Source: Thinopyrum elongatum
Taxonomy: Eukaryota > Streptophyta > Magnoliopsida > Poales > Poaceae
Length of the DNA: 64,000 nt
Reading direction: 5' to 3'
Assembly: GCA_011799875.1 (NCBI GenBank)
Contig: CM022302.1
Location: 300,649,048-300,713,047, forward strand
Position 1 is the stretch's first letter. The number at the start of each line of letters is the position of its first letter. Under the pieces are notes generated by a model, which was given only the letters and a program-made list of their open reading frames with translations, did no database searches and had not been told where the DNA came from. Both the position numbers and the translations under genes were made by a program. Below are positions 22,396 to 33,820 of this stretch, piece after piece.

Positions 22396-22812
22396 TGATG
22401 CCACATATGTGAGGAAGATTTTTATGGGCCATATAATGATATTTGATATAGACTCCACCAAGGAGATTTTAGAGATGTAGGACCAAAAAAAATTAGGGCT
22501 ATAGTACGATGCACAAGATACCCAACAACATTAAGCTTAGAAAGGTTCATATAAGCAATACACGAGCGGTGACCGAGGTCACCATGTTTGAGCATATGTG
22601 ACATATTACCGCAAAGATTTGAACCTTGGGTACTTAGTCACGACTCCATCATTTTAAAGCACCAGAGTTTGAAAACCATGGTAACTTTGAGAGTGTTTGT
22701 TCTATTTATGCATTATATAGGGTGAGAGTACTCATGAGTTGAATGTCTCCCCCTAAATATATGCCTACATCAAGACAATACATGAAGTAAATGCATGCAT
22801 GGGTACTAGATT

Positions 22813-24330
22813 TCACATAATATTATCGAGCTCCAAGATACCAAGTTCACACCTAAGTTGACAAAACCTTGCTTCATCCAATGGTTTGGTGAAAATGTCT
22901 GCAAGTTGCATATCTGTGCCAACATGAGCAATATCAATGTCACCCTTTTGCACATGATCTCTCAAGAAGTGATACCTAATATCAATGTGTTTGGTGCGAG
23001 GATGATCAATGGGATTCTCAACAATCTTGATGGCACTTTCATTATCACATAGAAGAGGCACATGTCTATAGGTGATACCATAATCCTTCAGAGTTTGCCT
23101 CATCCATAGTAATAGAGTTGCACAACTGGCGGTTGCAATGTATTCGGCTTCGGCGGTAGAGAGGGAGACACAATTTTGCTTCTTCGAGGACCAACTTACC
23201 AAGGAGCGTCCAAGAAATTGACATGCACCAGATGTGGACTTCTGTCCCACTTTGTCTCCAGCCCAATCCGCATCCGTGTACCCAATGAGATCAAACTTGG
23301 CATCCTTGGGGTATCATAAACCCAACTTTGGGGTGTGAACAAGGTATCTAAGAATATGCTTAACCGCCTTATGATGACTTTCCCTAGGGGAAGCTTGAAA
23401 TCTAGCACTTATGCCTACACTTAACATGATGTCTGGTCTAGATGCACAAAGATAAAGCAATGAACCAATCATAGAGCGGTAAATAGATGGGTCAAAAGGA
23501 ATACCGTTGGTGTCTTCAGTGAGAACAAGTTTTGTGGGCATGGGTGTCTTACAAGGGCTAGCATTTGTCATGTCAAACTTCTCTAGAATATCCTTGAGGT
23601 ACTTTGTTTGAGACAAGATAATTCCTTCTTGAAATTGTTGAATTTGAAATCCGAGAAAGAACTTCAAGTCCGCATTGAGTGACATCTCAAAGGTCTTGGT
23701 CATGGAGGCCGCAAACTTCTTGCATAAATGAATGTTAGGAGAACCAAAAATGATGTCATCTACATAGATTTGGCATAAGATCAAATCACCTTTTTCCCTC
23801 TTGGTAAAAAGAGTGGGATCGATCACCCCTCTCACAAAACCATCATCGAGTAGAAACTTCTTAAGATGATCATACCAAGCACGAGGTGCTTGTTTGAGGC
23901 CATACAAAGCCTTGTGAAGTTTATACACATAGTCTTTGTGATCGGGATCAACGAACCCAGGTGGTTGTGATACATATACTTCTTCTTGTAGAGGACCTTT
24001 AAGGAAGGCACTCTTCACATCCATTTGATGTAATATAAAACCATTGAAAGCAGCATAGGCAAGTAAGATGCGAATAGATTCAAGACGGGCAACAGGAGCA
24101 AAGGTCTCATCAAAGTCCAAACCTTCAACTTGTGAGTACCATTGTGCCACTAACCTTGCCTTGTTGCGGATGATTACGCCATTCTCATCTTGTTTGTTCT
24201 TGAAAATCCATTTTGTTCCAATGATATTGTGTTCCTTGGTTGGTCTCTTGACTAGTGACCACACTTTGTTGCATTCAAAATTGTTCAACTCTTCTTGCAT
24301 AGTGACGAGCCAATCATTGTCCATCAATGC
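22813..24330 (-). pseudogene. Copia reverse transcriptase and RNase H
   Basis: The frame begins [19 protein letters not shown] and holds the reverse transcriptase ([49 protein letters not shown], catalytic YVDDIIFG at about residue 186 from 24327). A TGA at about 23314 replaces a Trp codon in KLGLWYPKD. After it the same frame continues as RNase H with the three acidic residues in TDADWAGD, STAEAEYIA and LCDNESAI, a His-rich segment TKHIDIRYHF and the end at 22813. Length and order are normal for Copia. The sequence 22396-22812 downstream is non-coding. One stop makes it a pseudogene; otherwise it is well kept. Confidence 0.93.
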
Positions 24331-24461
24331 ATCTTGTACCTTGAGTGGTCAACAGTAGAGACAAACGAAAAATGAGCACAAAAGTTTGTCAATTGTTTAC
24401 GAGTGACTCTACCTTCCGATATGCCGTTAAGAATTTGATCAACATCAACACGATCGGCTAC

Positions 24462-26150
24462 TCATGGCATGATGGAGGTTAGGGTTTCACGAGGTTCAAC
24501 TTCATTTCCATCATCCACATCCTCAACATATGGATCATTCATGTGTGGTGGAAGATCTTCTTCTTCATATTGCATTTGTTGAGGCTCATCATCAACGATT
24601 GCACTTTCTTGTTCTTGCTCTTGGTGATGATCTTGTTCTTGAATGTGATCATGATGAGTGACTTGTTCTCCTTCTTGATCTTGAACAACGGACATAGTTT
24701 GAGCAATAGGATCTTGTGGAAGTATGGGTGTTGAAGTGGCTTGAGGATGAGAGAAACTTCCATCTTCTTCATCATCATCATGAGGTTCTTGTTCCATTGG
24801 AAGAAGAGCACCAACAACCATGGTCAAAATATCTTGAGAGGGATCTACTTCACCTACATCACTTAGATCAACTTGCTCCCCATGGGGGACATTAAATTCA
24901 TCAAACACCACGTCACAAGTTTCTACAACACATCCATTGGATTTGTTGTAGACTCTATAGGTGTGAGAATTTGACCCATAACCAACAAATATCCCCTCAA
25001 TTGTTTTGGATTGAAATTTTCCTAATCGTTCTCTCTTGTTGAGGATGAAGCACATGCACCCAAATACACGAAAGTACTTGACATTTGGCTTGTTCCCGGT
25101 TAGGAGCTCATATGGAGTCTTCTCCAATATCGTGCGGAGGAAGAGCCGATTTGATGCATGACATGCGGTGTTGACGGCCTCGGCCCAAAAACTATGTGGT
25201 GACTTGTATTCATCCAACATGGACCTTGCCATTTCCACAAGTGTACGGTTCTTCCTCTCGGCTACACCATTTTGTTGAGGAGTGTAGGGTGCGGAATATT
25301 GATGCTCAATCCCTTCATCACTAAGAAATTCTTCCAAAGTGTAGTTCTTGAACTCAGAGCCATTATCACTTCTTATTGCCAAGATTTCTTTGTCAAACTT
25401 GCGTTGGGCTTGCTTGGCAAAATCAATGAAGGTGATCTTCGTCTCGTCCTTGGATTTGAGGAAAAACACCCATGTGTATCTTGAGTAATCATCAACAATT
25501 ACAAGTCCATACTTTTTCCCACCAAGACTATCCCATGAAGGAGGCCCAAAAAGATCCACATGAAGGAGCTCCAAAGGCCTTGAGGTAGAAACAATATTCT
25601 TGGGTGGGTGCTTTGATTGATGTTGCTTTCCGGCTATGCATGCACTACACACACGATCTTTCTCAAAAGAGACATTGGTTAGTCCAAGGATGTGATTACC
25701 CTTTAAGATATCTTGAAGATTCCTCATGCCGACATGGGCTAGCCGGCGATGCCATAGCCACCCCTTGTCGGCCTTGTCCATTAGACAAGTTGCATGGAAT
25801 GTGCTCTCTTTCAATAAATCAACCGTGTAAAGGTTGCCATCCAACTATCCAACAAAGGCCACTTTGAGAGTATCTCTCTTAAAGACTTTCACATCCGTTA
25901 GTCCAAATAGTGTATCATAACCAACGGAAGCCAATTGATGAACGGAAAGCAAATGGTATTTGAGGGATTGGACAAGCATGACATTCGCAAGTGACATGTC
26001 ATTTGTGATAGCCACCTTGCCCAAACCGAGTACCTGTCCTTTTGATCCTCCACCAAACACAATGCTCATAAATGGTTGAATAGCTTCCATGAAATCGAAG
26101 AGCAATTTGCTATCTCCGGTCATATGGTTGGTGCATCCACTATCGATCAC
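24462..26150 (-). pseudogene. Copia protease and integrase
   Basis: The frame opens at the protease active site (IDSGCTNHMTG). After a tag near 25845-25847 it continues as the pre-integrase zinc-binding region (HRRLAHVGMRNL ... CSACIAGKQ) and the integrase core with Asp in LLHVDLFGP, Asp in IRSDNGSEF and Glu in QQNGVAERKNR. A Gln/Asp/Glu-rich linker follows to 24462. Another break near 24340 separates it from the reverse transcriptase frame. Integrase inserts the cDNA; protease cuts the polyprotein. The upstream join with gag is interrupted by the CACTA at 26415. Confidence 0.92.
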
Positions 26151-26411
26151 CCATTTGACTCCACCAGAGAAAGCAACCTACACACAATTTATGACTTGGT
26201 TAGAGGCACCCATTTTGCAATGGGACCTCACAAGTTAGTCACAAGGGTCTTAGGGACCCAAATAGCATAAAACCGGAATGCATTATGAGGACCAACAAAT
26301 TTAGCATAAACTTCTCCATCCTTTGTTTTACGAAGTACATAGGATGGAGGCATGAATTCTTTTGACTTGTTGAGAGTGGGCATGCCCCTAGTGGCCTTCC
26401 CACTCACAACC
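26151..26411 (-). other. Copia gag-protease linker, left of the CACTA insertion
   Basis: On the minus strand this encodes the segment before the protease, with PSYVLRKTKDGEVYAKFVG and IWVPKTLVTNLRGP and a stop just before the protease. It continues at 31435 beyond the CACTA element (TTA duplication). Confidence 0.7.
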
Positions 26412-26436
26412 TTACACTACAGGAATCAGACACTTT

Positions 26437-26850
26437 GCCGTCTGCCATGGCTGACGACAAAGGCATGCCTGGCGGACGGCAAAGTCCTTTGCCGTCAGCC
26501 AGCAGACGGCAACAGGTCCGGTTGAATAAGCTATGGCAAAGGCCTCTTTGCCGTCTGCTGGCTGACGGCAAAGATGCACAGGCCTTTGTCGTCTGCTGGC
26601 AGACGGCAAAGAGCCTGGACGGCACACGTGGCACCTTAGGTCTGTTAAGGGGTTAACGGCGTGCTTTGCCGTCAGCTGGCAGACGGCAAAGACCTTTGCA
26701 TCTTTGCCGTCTGCCAGCACACGGCAAAGCTGCCAAATAGGCCAGCCCAGTGCACCCCAGGTTGCATAGGTAGCTGCCACATGGCAGCTTTGCCGTCTGC
26801 TGGCTGACGGCAAAGCTCTTTGCCGTCTGCCAGCTGACGGCAAAGTGCCT
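26437..26850. repeat. TTTGCCGTC subterminal repeats, left
   Basis: About a dozen copies of CTTTGCCGTC[TA]GC and its complement alternate, often as inverted pairs around a short spacer (e.g. TTTGCCGTCAGCCAGCAGAC). The matching block is at 31095-31420. These are likely transposase-binding sites. ORFs here repeat with the motif and are not genes. Confidence 0.9.
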
Positions 26851-26879
26851 GTATAGCCCCTGTTTTTTCTGTTTTTTCT

Positions 26880-28020
26880 TAGATTCATTCAATTTCACAG
26901 ATATATATAACAAGTTTCCAACAACATATATATAACAAGTTTCCAACAACATATATATAACAAGTTTCCAACAACAAGTTATCCAACAAACATATCCAAC
27001 ATAAAATGGTTTCTTCCATACATACATATCCAACCACAAGTTTGCAACAAGTTTCCAAAAACATAAAAGAAGCACAAGGAGAAGAGTAGACTCCATGAAC
27101 GCAAGCTTCTCATCTAAAGCAAATCTGCAAATTAGGAAAGATGAAAGTTAGAAGAAGAAGAAGACTAGCTAGAAGAAAAAGAAGAAAAAGAAGAAGAAAA
27201 AGAAGAAGAAAAAGAAGAGGAAGAGGAAGAAGAAGAAGAATTTATCTTCTCTTTCTTTTTCTCCTCTCCTCTTCTTTATCTTCTTCTTCTAACTAAGGTA
27301 GGTAAAAATGCCATTTTTTAGCTAAGCTAGGTAAAAATGCAAAGTGTGTAGGTCAGTTTAGAGCTAACCTAGGTAAAATGGATCATATTGGAGGTTGGAT
27401 CATATTGGAGCTAACCTAGGTAAACTTGGTCATTTTGGAGCTAACCTAGCAAATTATGCCATTTTTTAGTTAACTAAGAATATTATGCCATTGTTGACAT
27501 AAGTAAGCTAATTATAGTTCTTTATTGAGCTAACCCAGGTAACTAAGCATATTAGAGCTAATTTAGCATTTTAGAGCTAACTTAGAGCTAACTTAGGTCA
27601 TTTTGGAGCTAACTTAGGTAAAATTGATCATTTTGGAGCTAATTAGGCTTATTATGTCATTTTCGAGGAAAATAAGCTAACTATATGACATATATGAGGT
27701 TACCAAGACTGTTATGCCATTTCAAACCTAAGTAAGCTAATTATGCCATTTTTTACATAAGTAAGCTAAGTGTATGTCATTATTGAGCAAACCTAGGTAA
27801 CTAAGCATATTAGAGATAACTTAGCATATTAGAGCTAACTTAGGTCATTTCGGAGGAAACAAAGCTAAGTATAGATCATTTTGGAGCTAAGTAAGCTAAT
27901 TATGTCATTTGGGAGGAAGATAAGCTAAGTCTAGGTCATTATGGTAAGCATTTTGGAGGAAATAAAGCTAAGTCTAGGTCTTTATGCATTTCGTAAGCAA
28001 AACACTAGAGAAAACTTACC
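26880..28020. repeat. Low-complexity and short-repeat region inside the CACTA
   Basis: No gene. It contains TATATATAACAAGTTTCCAA repeats (26900-26970), a purine tract of GAAGAA/AAAAAG (27143-27240) followed by a pyrimidine tract (27243-27295), and many degenerate copies of GAGCTAACCTAGGTAA about 30-60 bases apart (27310-27980). Confidence 0.75.
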
Positions 28021-28043
28021 GTCATCACGGAGGTGAAGGATCT

Positions 28044-29105
28044 TCACTCCTCCTTCTTCTCCTTCTCCTTCATCATCCTGATGCGCTTAGAGCGGCGAGG
28101 CAGTGGGATGTACTCTTCTACCACAATTGGCATGGTCCTGTCGCCCAGCTGTGGGATCGCCGGCGCCACCACCATCGCGAGGTCATTGTCAGGCACCACC
28201 ACCATCACGAGGCCATCTTCAGGCACCACCATCGCTAGGTCATCGTCAGCCACCACCATTGCTTGCCCGTCGTCAGCCACCACCATCGGTAGGTCATCGT
28301 CAGCCACCACCATCGCTTGCCCATCGTCAGCCACCACCATCGTGAGGTCATCGTCAGACAGAATAGGCTGCACCTCCTCATCCCCACTCTGCTCCTCTTC
28401 TTCCCCACTCCGTTCCTCCTCATCCTCTATGCTGCTTTTGATGTAGCCAGAGTCGTTGCTGCTTTTGCTGTAGCCAGAGTCGCTGCTGCTTTTGCTGTAG
28501 CCAGAGTCGCTGCTGCTTTTGCTGTAGCCAGAGTCGCTGCTGCTGCTCCCATTGCCTGACCAAATGCAACAAAGTTTTTTTAACTATCCGTGTGAGATAA
28601 AGCCAAATGGAGAGGAAGAAGCGGCAGAGCGTACTGGCATCGTCATCGTCCTGATAGCGCATGCGGCACATAGTCGTGTTGAACACCTTCACGGTGAGCG
28701 TGGCGTTGCCGTCATACCTGAGGACAAGGAAGTACCCGTGCCGCATGTCGTAGGCACGGATGAACTGCTCCCAACCACGACACAGGTACATGTGGTCATA
28801 CCTGAACACCACCTCCACGTCCCACAGCCTGCGAAGCCCGCTGCCAGCCTGTCGCAGCTTCACATTCTTTGGCCGATGGCCGTCCAGCATCTTCATAAAA
28901 GTGTCAGGCAGCCTCTGCAGCATGGGTCAAGCAGTGATGTAGCAAACAGCAGAGTTATGATAAAGAGATGGGTGAACGGGAGATCTCTCCTTTTATATAC
29001 CTGCCTCCTAGAGGAATTCTCAAGTATGATCGTGAAGAACTCGAAACCTTCCAAGTCGCACTCCGGTGTGGCAGAGCGCAGCCTGCGGTGGTGGCCTCCC
29101 CCCAT
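28044..29105 (-). CDS. B3-domain DNA-binding protein carried by the CACTA, three exons, intact
   Basis: Exons are 29105-29001, 28914-28635 and 28555-28044, with GT/AG introns of 86 and 79 bases. The phases fit and total 897 bases, 298 codons plus stop. The start is ATG with MGGGHHRRLRS. Residues about 20-125 form a B3 domain: FEFFTIILENSSRRQRLPDT, LRQAGSGLRRLWDVEV, WEQFIRAYDMRHGYFLVLRY and TVKVFNTTMCRM. Next come four SSSDSGYSK-like repeats, a Glu/Asp-rich stretch, and seven repeats like DDGQAMVVA (about residues 190-255), and finally a basic PRRSKRIRMMKEKEK tail that could be a nuclear signal. B3 proteins bind DNA in the nucleus. No stop or shift was found, unlike every other gene here. An upstream 5' exon is possible. 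Confidence 0.8.
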
Positions 29106-31090
29106 CTCTGATAAGCAGCAGAAGAGACCAATTACTACCCTTACAACATTATCATACAACATTACAGCAGCAAAAGTTTTGAGCAGAAGATAATCAACTA
29201 CACCAAGTTATCATTTCACATTCAAAAAGCAATGCACTTGTGGACATTTATGATGGCAACAGCTAGAATCATATCTACTATAAATGGACCATATCTATAA
29301 ACACAGATAGACCCATAGTTGAAAATGGACCATATGCATATCTACAGAAACTTGGCTCTAATCCAACTTGGCTCTAATTCAATCTCTATCATATTTGAAA
29401 TGGACATGTTGGAATAGAGCCAAGTTTTTAGACATGAAAGAAAACTGAGAAAAAAAAAAGCAATGCACTTGTGCTCAACAACATCAACAACATTAATTAA
29501 TTTGGTAGGTTAGTTCGCAATGGCAATGGCACCCTCAAAATAGGGAATTTCTTTAGACATGAAGAAAACTGAAAATGTAAACCAAATTGATAGTGATACC
29601 AATAAGAAAACATTACCACTACCAACGATATTGATGGTGATATTCAAAGATAACACAAGGTTCAAGTGTAACCAATATTTTTTCATTTATTTTTGGTAGA
29701 AAAATTATTTGAAATTTGGTGAAATATAGGCATCTACAATTTAACTTAAACTAAATTTGGCCCAAGTTCTTCACATCCATGCCTGCAATGATCTGGTACT
29801 AGATATGAATACTCCAAGGCAAGATACCACAATACATGGTAATAGCATGCTTAAATTCTTCCCCATTTTAATGATAGTTAATCAAAACTTCAGAAGCCTT
29901 TGACAAAGATGGAAATACAGAATCCTCCTCCTTGCTAAGCTATCTAGATTAAAGGGAAAGTGGAAGCAAAGGTACCGCAACTTCATTGTATGATTATAAC
30001 ATCGAATCAATAATTGATAGATCTCTTTTCATAGCAGGGCACAGTCAACAAATCTCATGAGTGTAAACCAATAAATTATCATAATTGTGACAAACCAAAT
30101 AGCTGACAAATGATCATAACTACATCAAAACATGTCATTACCGTTTCTGATTGCTCTATATACCGCACCCGATAGATATTCCTAAGTTTTAACGAGATAT
30201 ATCACAACCAATTTTAGTAGAACTAAACATAAACATCATCCAGCATTGTCAATTATTCATAATTGTAACATGATATAACCAATTTTTCTATAACTACAGG
30301 ATCCTTAAAATTAATATTCATAGCTACAATTAGATTACATGTAGAACCGTTCTAGTTATCTAAATAAAATATGTCGGTAAGATCAGTAGCTCTTACATCA
30401 AATGTACTGATTAAGTTAAATTCTTGATCATACAGCCGGTGAGGAGGAAAATCAACAAACACCCCAGCTCCATAAAAATATAGACATCAACCAAGACACC
30501 ACATTGCCCAGCACATCGACAAGTGAAAAACTAAACCTAAACTAAATCTAAAAAAAATACAAGGTCTCACCGGAGCAGGGGTCGCCGGAGTGGCGGGGCG
30601 GCCGGGGGGTGGACGAGAGGGGTGCGGGGCGGCCGGGGTGGAGCACAGGTCGCGGAGGGGAGGGCCGCGGAGAGGGACGGGGGGAGGTGGAGAGAGGGGG
30701 CGGGGGGGTGGAGGGGGAGAAGGGCGGGAGGCGGGGGCTGCGGTGGTGGAGGAGAGGGGCGCCGGAGCGGGGGGCGCGCGGTGGTGGAGGAGAGGGGAGG
30801 AGGCGGAAACGGTGGGGGAGAGGGGCGTGAGAGCGGACAGGCGGGGGGGTGGAGAGGCTTTCTTGGTATGGAGGAAGGCTAGGGGAACGGGGAGAGAGAG
30901 GGAGGAAAGGGGGTGGAGAGGGGGAGGGGAGGAGGGGTAGAAGGGGGGGGGGAGAGAAGAAAGGGGATGGAAGGGAGGTCGGCAAACAGGGGTGGAGACG
31001 GGGCACGGTGAGGATTGGGCACGGTGGGGGTGGAGAGAGAGGGGACAGAGAGAGGGGTGGGGCGCGGGCGTTGGCTTTTAAGTTAGGGCA
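29106..31090 (-). other. Upstream region of the B3 gene inside the CACTA
   Basis: There is no clear gene. 29200-30540 is AT-rich filler. 30560-31060 is extremely purine/G-rich on the plus strand, so on the minus strand it is a C/T-rich leader ending CCGGTGAGACC, a plausible 5' UTR donor, as in many grass genes. A Pro-rich ORF across it (31006 to 30548) is probably composition only. Confidence 0.5.
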
Positions 31091-31094
31091 CGGT

Positions 31095-31420
31095 TCTTTG
31101 CCGTCAGCTAGCAGACGGCAAAGAGCCTAGCTAACGGACGTTAGTTTGGCCACTTTCTTTGCCGTCTGCTAGTAGACGGCAAAGAAAGTGGCCGTTAGGT
31201 GGCTCTCGCTAGTGGGCCACCCTCCCTCTTTGTCGTCTGCTAGCGGACGGCAAAGATTCTTTGCCGTCTGCTAGCGGACGGCAAAGAGATGGCTGACGGC
31301 AAACAATATCTTTGCCGTCCGCTCCTTCTTTGCCGTCAGTTTTCTGTAAGCTGATGGCAAAGACCATCTTTGCCATCAGCAAACAGACGGCAAAGAGATG
31401 GCTGACGGCAAAGATCCTGA
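31095..31420. repeat. TTTGCCGTC subterminal repeats, right
   Basis: This is the counterpart of the block at 26437-26850, with inverted pairs such as TTTGCCGTCTGCTAGCGGAC. Some copies differ by one base (CTTTGTCGTC). It runs to the terminal repeat at 31431. Confidence 0.9.
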
Positions 31421-31434
31421 TTCCAGTAGTGTTA

Positions 31435-33766
31435 CCCTTCTCCTTGTGCCATTCTCGTACAAACGTCTCTTTGAGGGGTATGGTGCACTTTTGAGAGAAT
31501 ATTTTCTTCTTGCTTGTGCTTGGATCAAACCCAAGCCCTTCCTTGGCAACCACCTCATTGTGTCGGCCCAATACTTCATTAAGATTCTTTTGTCCTTGGG
31601 CACATGTCATGAGTCCTCTCTCGAGTTGTGCCATTAGAAAGCGTTTTCCTCAAGAATAGATGCTAGGTCACCACTAGAGTTAGTAGTAGAAGCATCAACA
31701 TTGATAATAGGTGAAGAGTAAGCCTTGGCAAGAGTTTGAAGATAAGTAAGTTTGAGTGTCTCAAAACTCTATGTAAGAAGGGCGAGCTGCTCTTCCTTAG
31801 TCTTGAGGGACACGGATAGAAGCTCACAATCCTTAGATAGAGAAACATGAGATCCCACAAGCTTACTTTTATCATTCATCAACTCCTCGCAAGAGTCCTT
31901 GGCCTTTTTCAAGGAGGCAAGTTCTTTAGCATGAACATCAATGTTTGCACCAATTTTTAAGCATAGTTCATCATTTCGTGCTTCCTCATATTGGACTTTC
32001 CGCTCAAGGATTTCCTTTTCCTCGGTGATGAGGGTTTCGAGTTCCTTAATGGTGATGGTGTGCTTACTCACCATCTCCATAAGCATACGAAACATAGTGA
32101 GCTTCTTTCCTTTGAGGGAGCACATGAACTTATTTAGTTTAGCAAGCATAGGATCATCTATATCATCATCATCATAATAATCCTCCGCATCAAGATACTC
32201 ATCACCAGGAGTAGAAGGAGAGAAAAGAGGAGAGTTTGACCGTGGGGTTACCTTGACCTTGTCAGGAGAGGTTTGATCTTCTCCAACTTCTACCACGGCC
32301 TTTGCCATTAGGCACTTGTGAGCGTTGCCCTTGTAGTCTTTCATATAGTTGTAGGTGACAACATCACCACTCTTGTTGACTAGCCTCAAGGTTTTTTGAG
32401 AATCTTGAGCTACTCCGGCAACACCACCAACATCATCTGGATCGGATTCTTCATGAGCAACCATTGCTTTCCCATCTCTCTTATTGAGCTTGGAGTTCAA
32501 AGGATTTGGCAACTTCTTCTTGGGAAAGGTCTTGGGAAACCTTGGTTTATCTTCTCTCTTCTCATAAGGGCAATCGTTGGAGAAATGATTGGTTTCTTCA
32601 CAGTTGTAGCATTTTCTCACTTTCTTCTTTTGGAATCTTCCCTTGAATTTTCCCGCGCTAAACTTCTTGACAAAGAGGGCAATGTCTTCATATGAAGGGC
32701 TCTCATCGGAGTCAATCTCATCACCATCTTCATCATCATCATCATCTTCTTCTTCACTTTGCTCTTCCTCACAAACATGCTTGTCCTTCAAAGCAAGATT
32801 GATCTTTGATGTTGAGGTACCATGCATGGCAAGATGTTTGTGGCATTTGCCTTTGACTCTTCGAATAGTTGGAAAGTGGATGATGTCATCTGGAGTCATT
32901 TCCTTGAATCCATGATGTTGTCTTATGTCCCACACCATTTGGTGATGATATGGGGCCAGAGCATGAAGTAACTTGTCCACGAGGAACCGCTTAGTCAAGT
33001 TGAATCCATCTTGTGTCTTGTCACAATCACATGACTCAATGTCGGCGGTGAGAGTCATGAGACGCTCAAGGAGCTGCTTGGGGGATTCACCTTTCTCCAT
33101 ACAAAAGTTTTGCAATTGACCCTTAGCAATTTCATACTGAGCAAGCCAGAGAGTGGAGGTACCGGTCTTGGTCCTTACAATGTTGTCCCATAATTCCTTG
33201 GCACTTGTGATGTGTATGTAAGGTCTCCTTTGCTTATCATTCATTCCTTTTCTTATGCACATGATTGCGGTGTCGTTGAGATGCTTGTCATAAGTTTCTC
33301 TTGGAGTGAGATTCTTTGGGTCAACAGGGTTGTAGCCATGCTCCAAGATTTCCAACATTTCATCATTCGCGTACCTAAGATGGTCCTGCATACCAACTCT
33401 CCACAAAGCAAAATCAGAACTGTCATCAAGTAAAGGAGGTTTTCCTCCAGGATTATACTTAGGTTTCTCAACTTGAGGTCTAGCATAAAGCCATGGAACA
33501 CTAGATTGATCATTGCTAGGAGGTTGTTGGCCAAGTGAAGGAGTAGGCACAGTTGGCCTCGAGGCCGCACCACCCGAAAGTGGCGCGAGCGTCGTGGTTA
33601 ATATGGCTAGCCTCATTTGGACCAAGGCCTCAAGAGAAGCATCATGCTCCTCCTTTTGCTTAGCAAGGGCCCATTTCAGATCCTCATAAGTGAAGGACTT
33701 GACTTCCGAAGAAGCATTGCCCTTCTCCTTCGGATCTGCAACAAGGGGAGTCCCATCGGGGTTCAT
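31435..33766 (-). pseudogene. Copia gag, with C-terminal part up to the CACTA insertion
   Basis: The 665-codon frame from 33766 to 31769 starts MNPDGTPLVADPKEK. It has the Copia gag domain (FALWRVGMQDHLRY, AKELWDNIVRTKTG, ESPKQLLERL), an acidic run of Glu/Asp, and a zinc knuckle CYNCEETNHFSNDC at about residues 385-398. A coiled-coil-like C-terminus follows (ITIKELETLITEEKEILERK). After a TAG at 31769-31771 the frame continues with YSSPIINVDASTTNSSGDL, a second stop near 31635, then MAQLERGLMTCAQGQKNLNE and VREWHKEKGN up to the CACTA. Gag packages the RNA. The large size suits SIRE/Maximus elements. Confidence 0.92.
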
Positions 33767-33806
33767 CTCGCTCTAGGGCAGTTAAGCCACAAGAATAGAG
33801 CACGAG

Positions 33807-33818
33807 GCTCTGATACCA
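33807..33818 (-). other. Copia primer-binding site (initiator tRNA-Met)
   Basis: On the minus strand this reads TGGTATCAGAGC, complementary to the 3' end of plant initiator tRNA-Met. It sits two bases inside the 5' LTR boundary (33821). Confidence 0.95.
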
Positions 33819-33820
33819 AT

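Larger units (their letters stand above)
26415..31431 (-). mobile_element. CACTA element of the TTTGCCGTC family, 5.0 kb, TTA duplication
   Basis: The ends are CACTACAGGAATCAG (26415) and, on the minus strand, CACTACTGGAATCAG (31431), an almost perfect terminal inverted repeat. TTA flanks both sides (26412-26414, 31432-31434). Subterminal blocks at 26437-26850 and 31095-31420 are full of CTTTGCCGTCTGC and its complement GCAGACGGCAAAG. It interrupts the Copia gag-protease linker. There is no transposase; the cargo is an intact-looking B3 gene, so this is a non-autonomous gene-carrying element. Confidence 0.93.

Noticed and set aside
30548..31006. Pro-rich ORF of 152 codons (minus) and Gly/Arg-rich ORFs (plus)
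   Set aside because: Low-complexity products of a purine-biased tract; likely a leader sequence.
26437..31420. CTTTGCCGTC repeats as a CRISPR array
   Set aside because: Units alternate in orientation with variable spacing inside CACTA subterminal regions of a plant genome; no cas genes.
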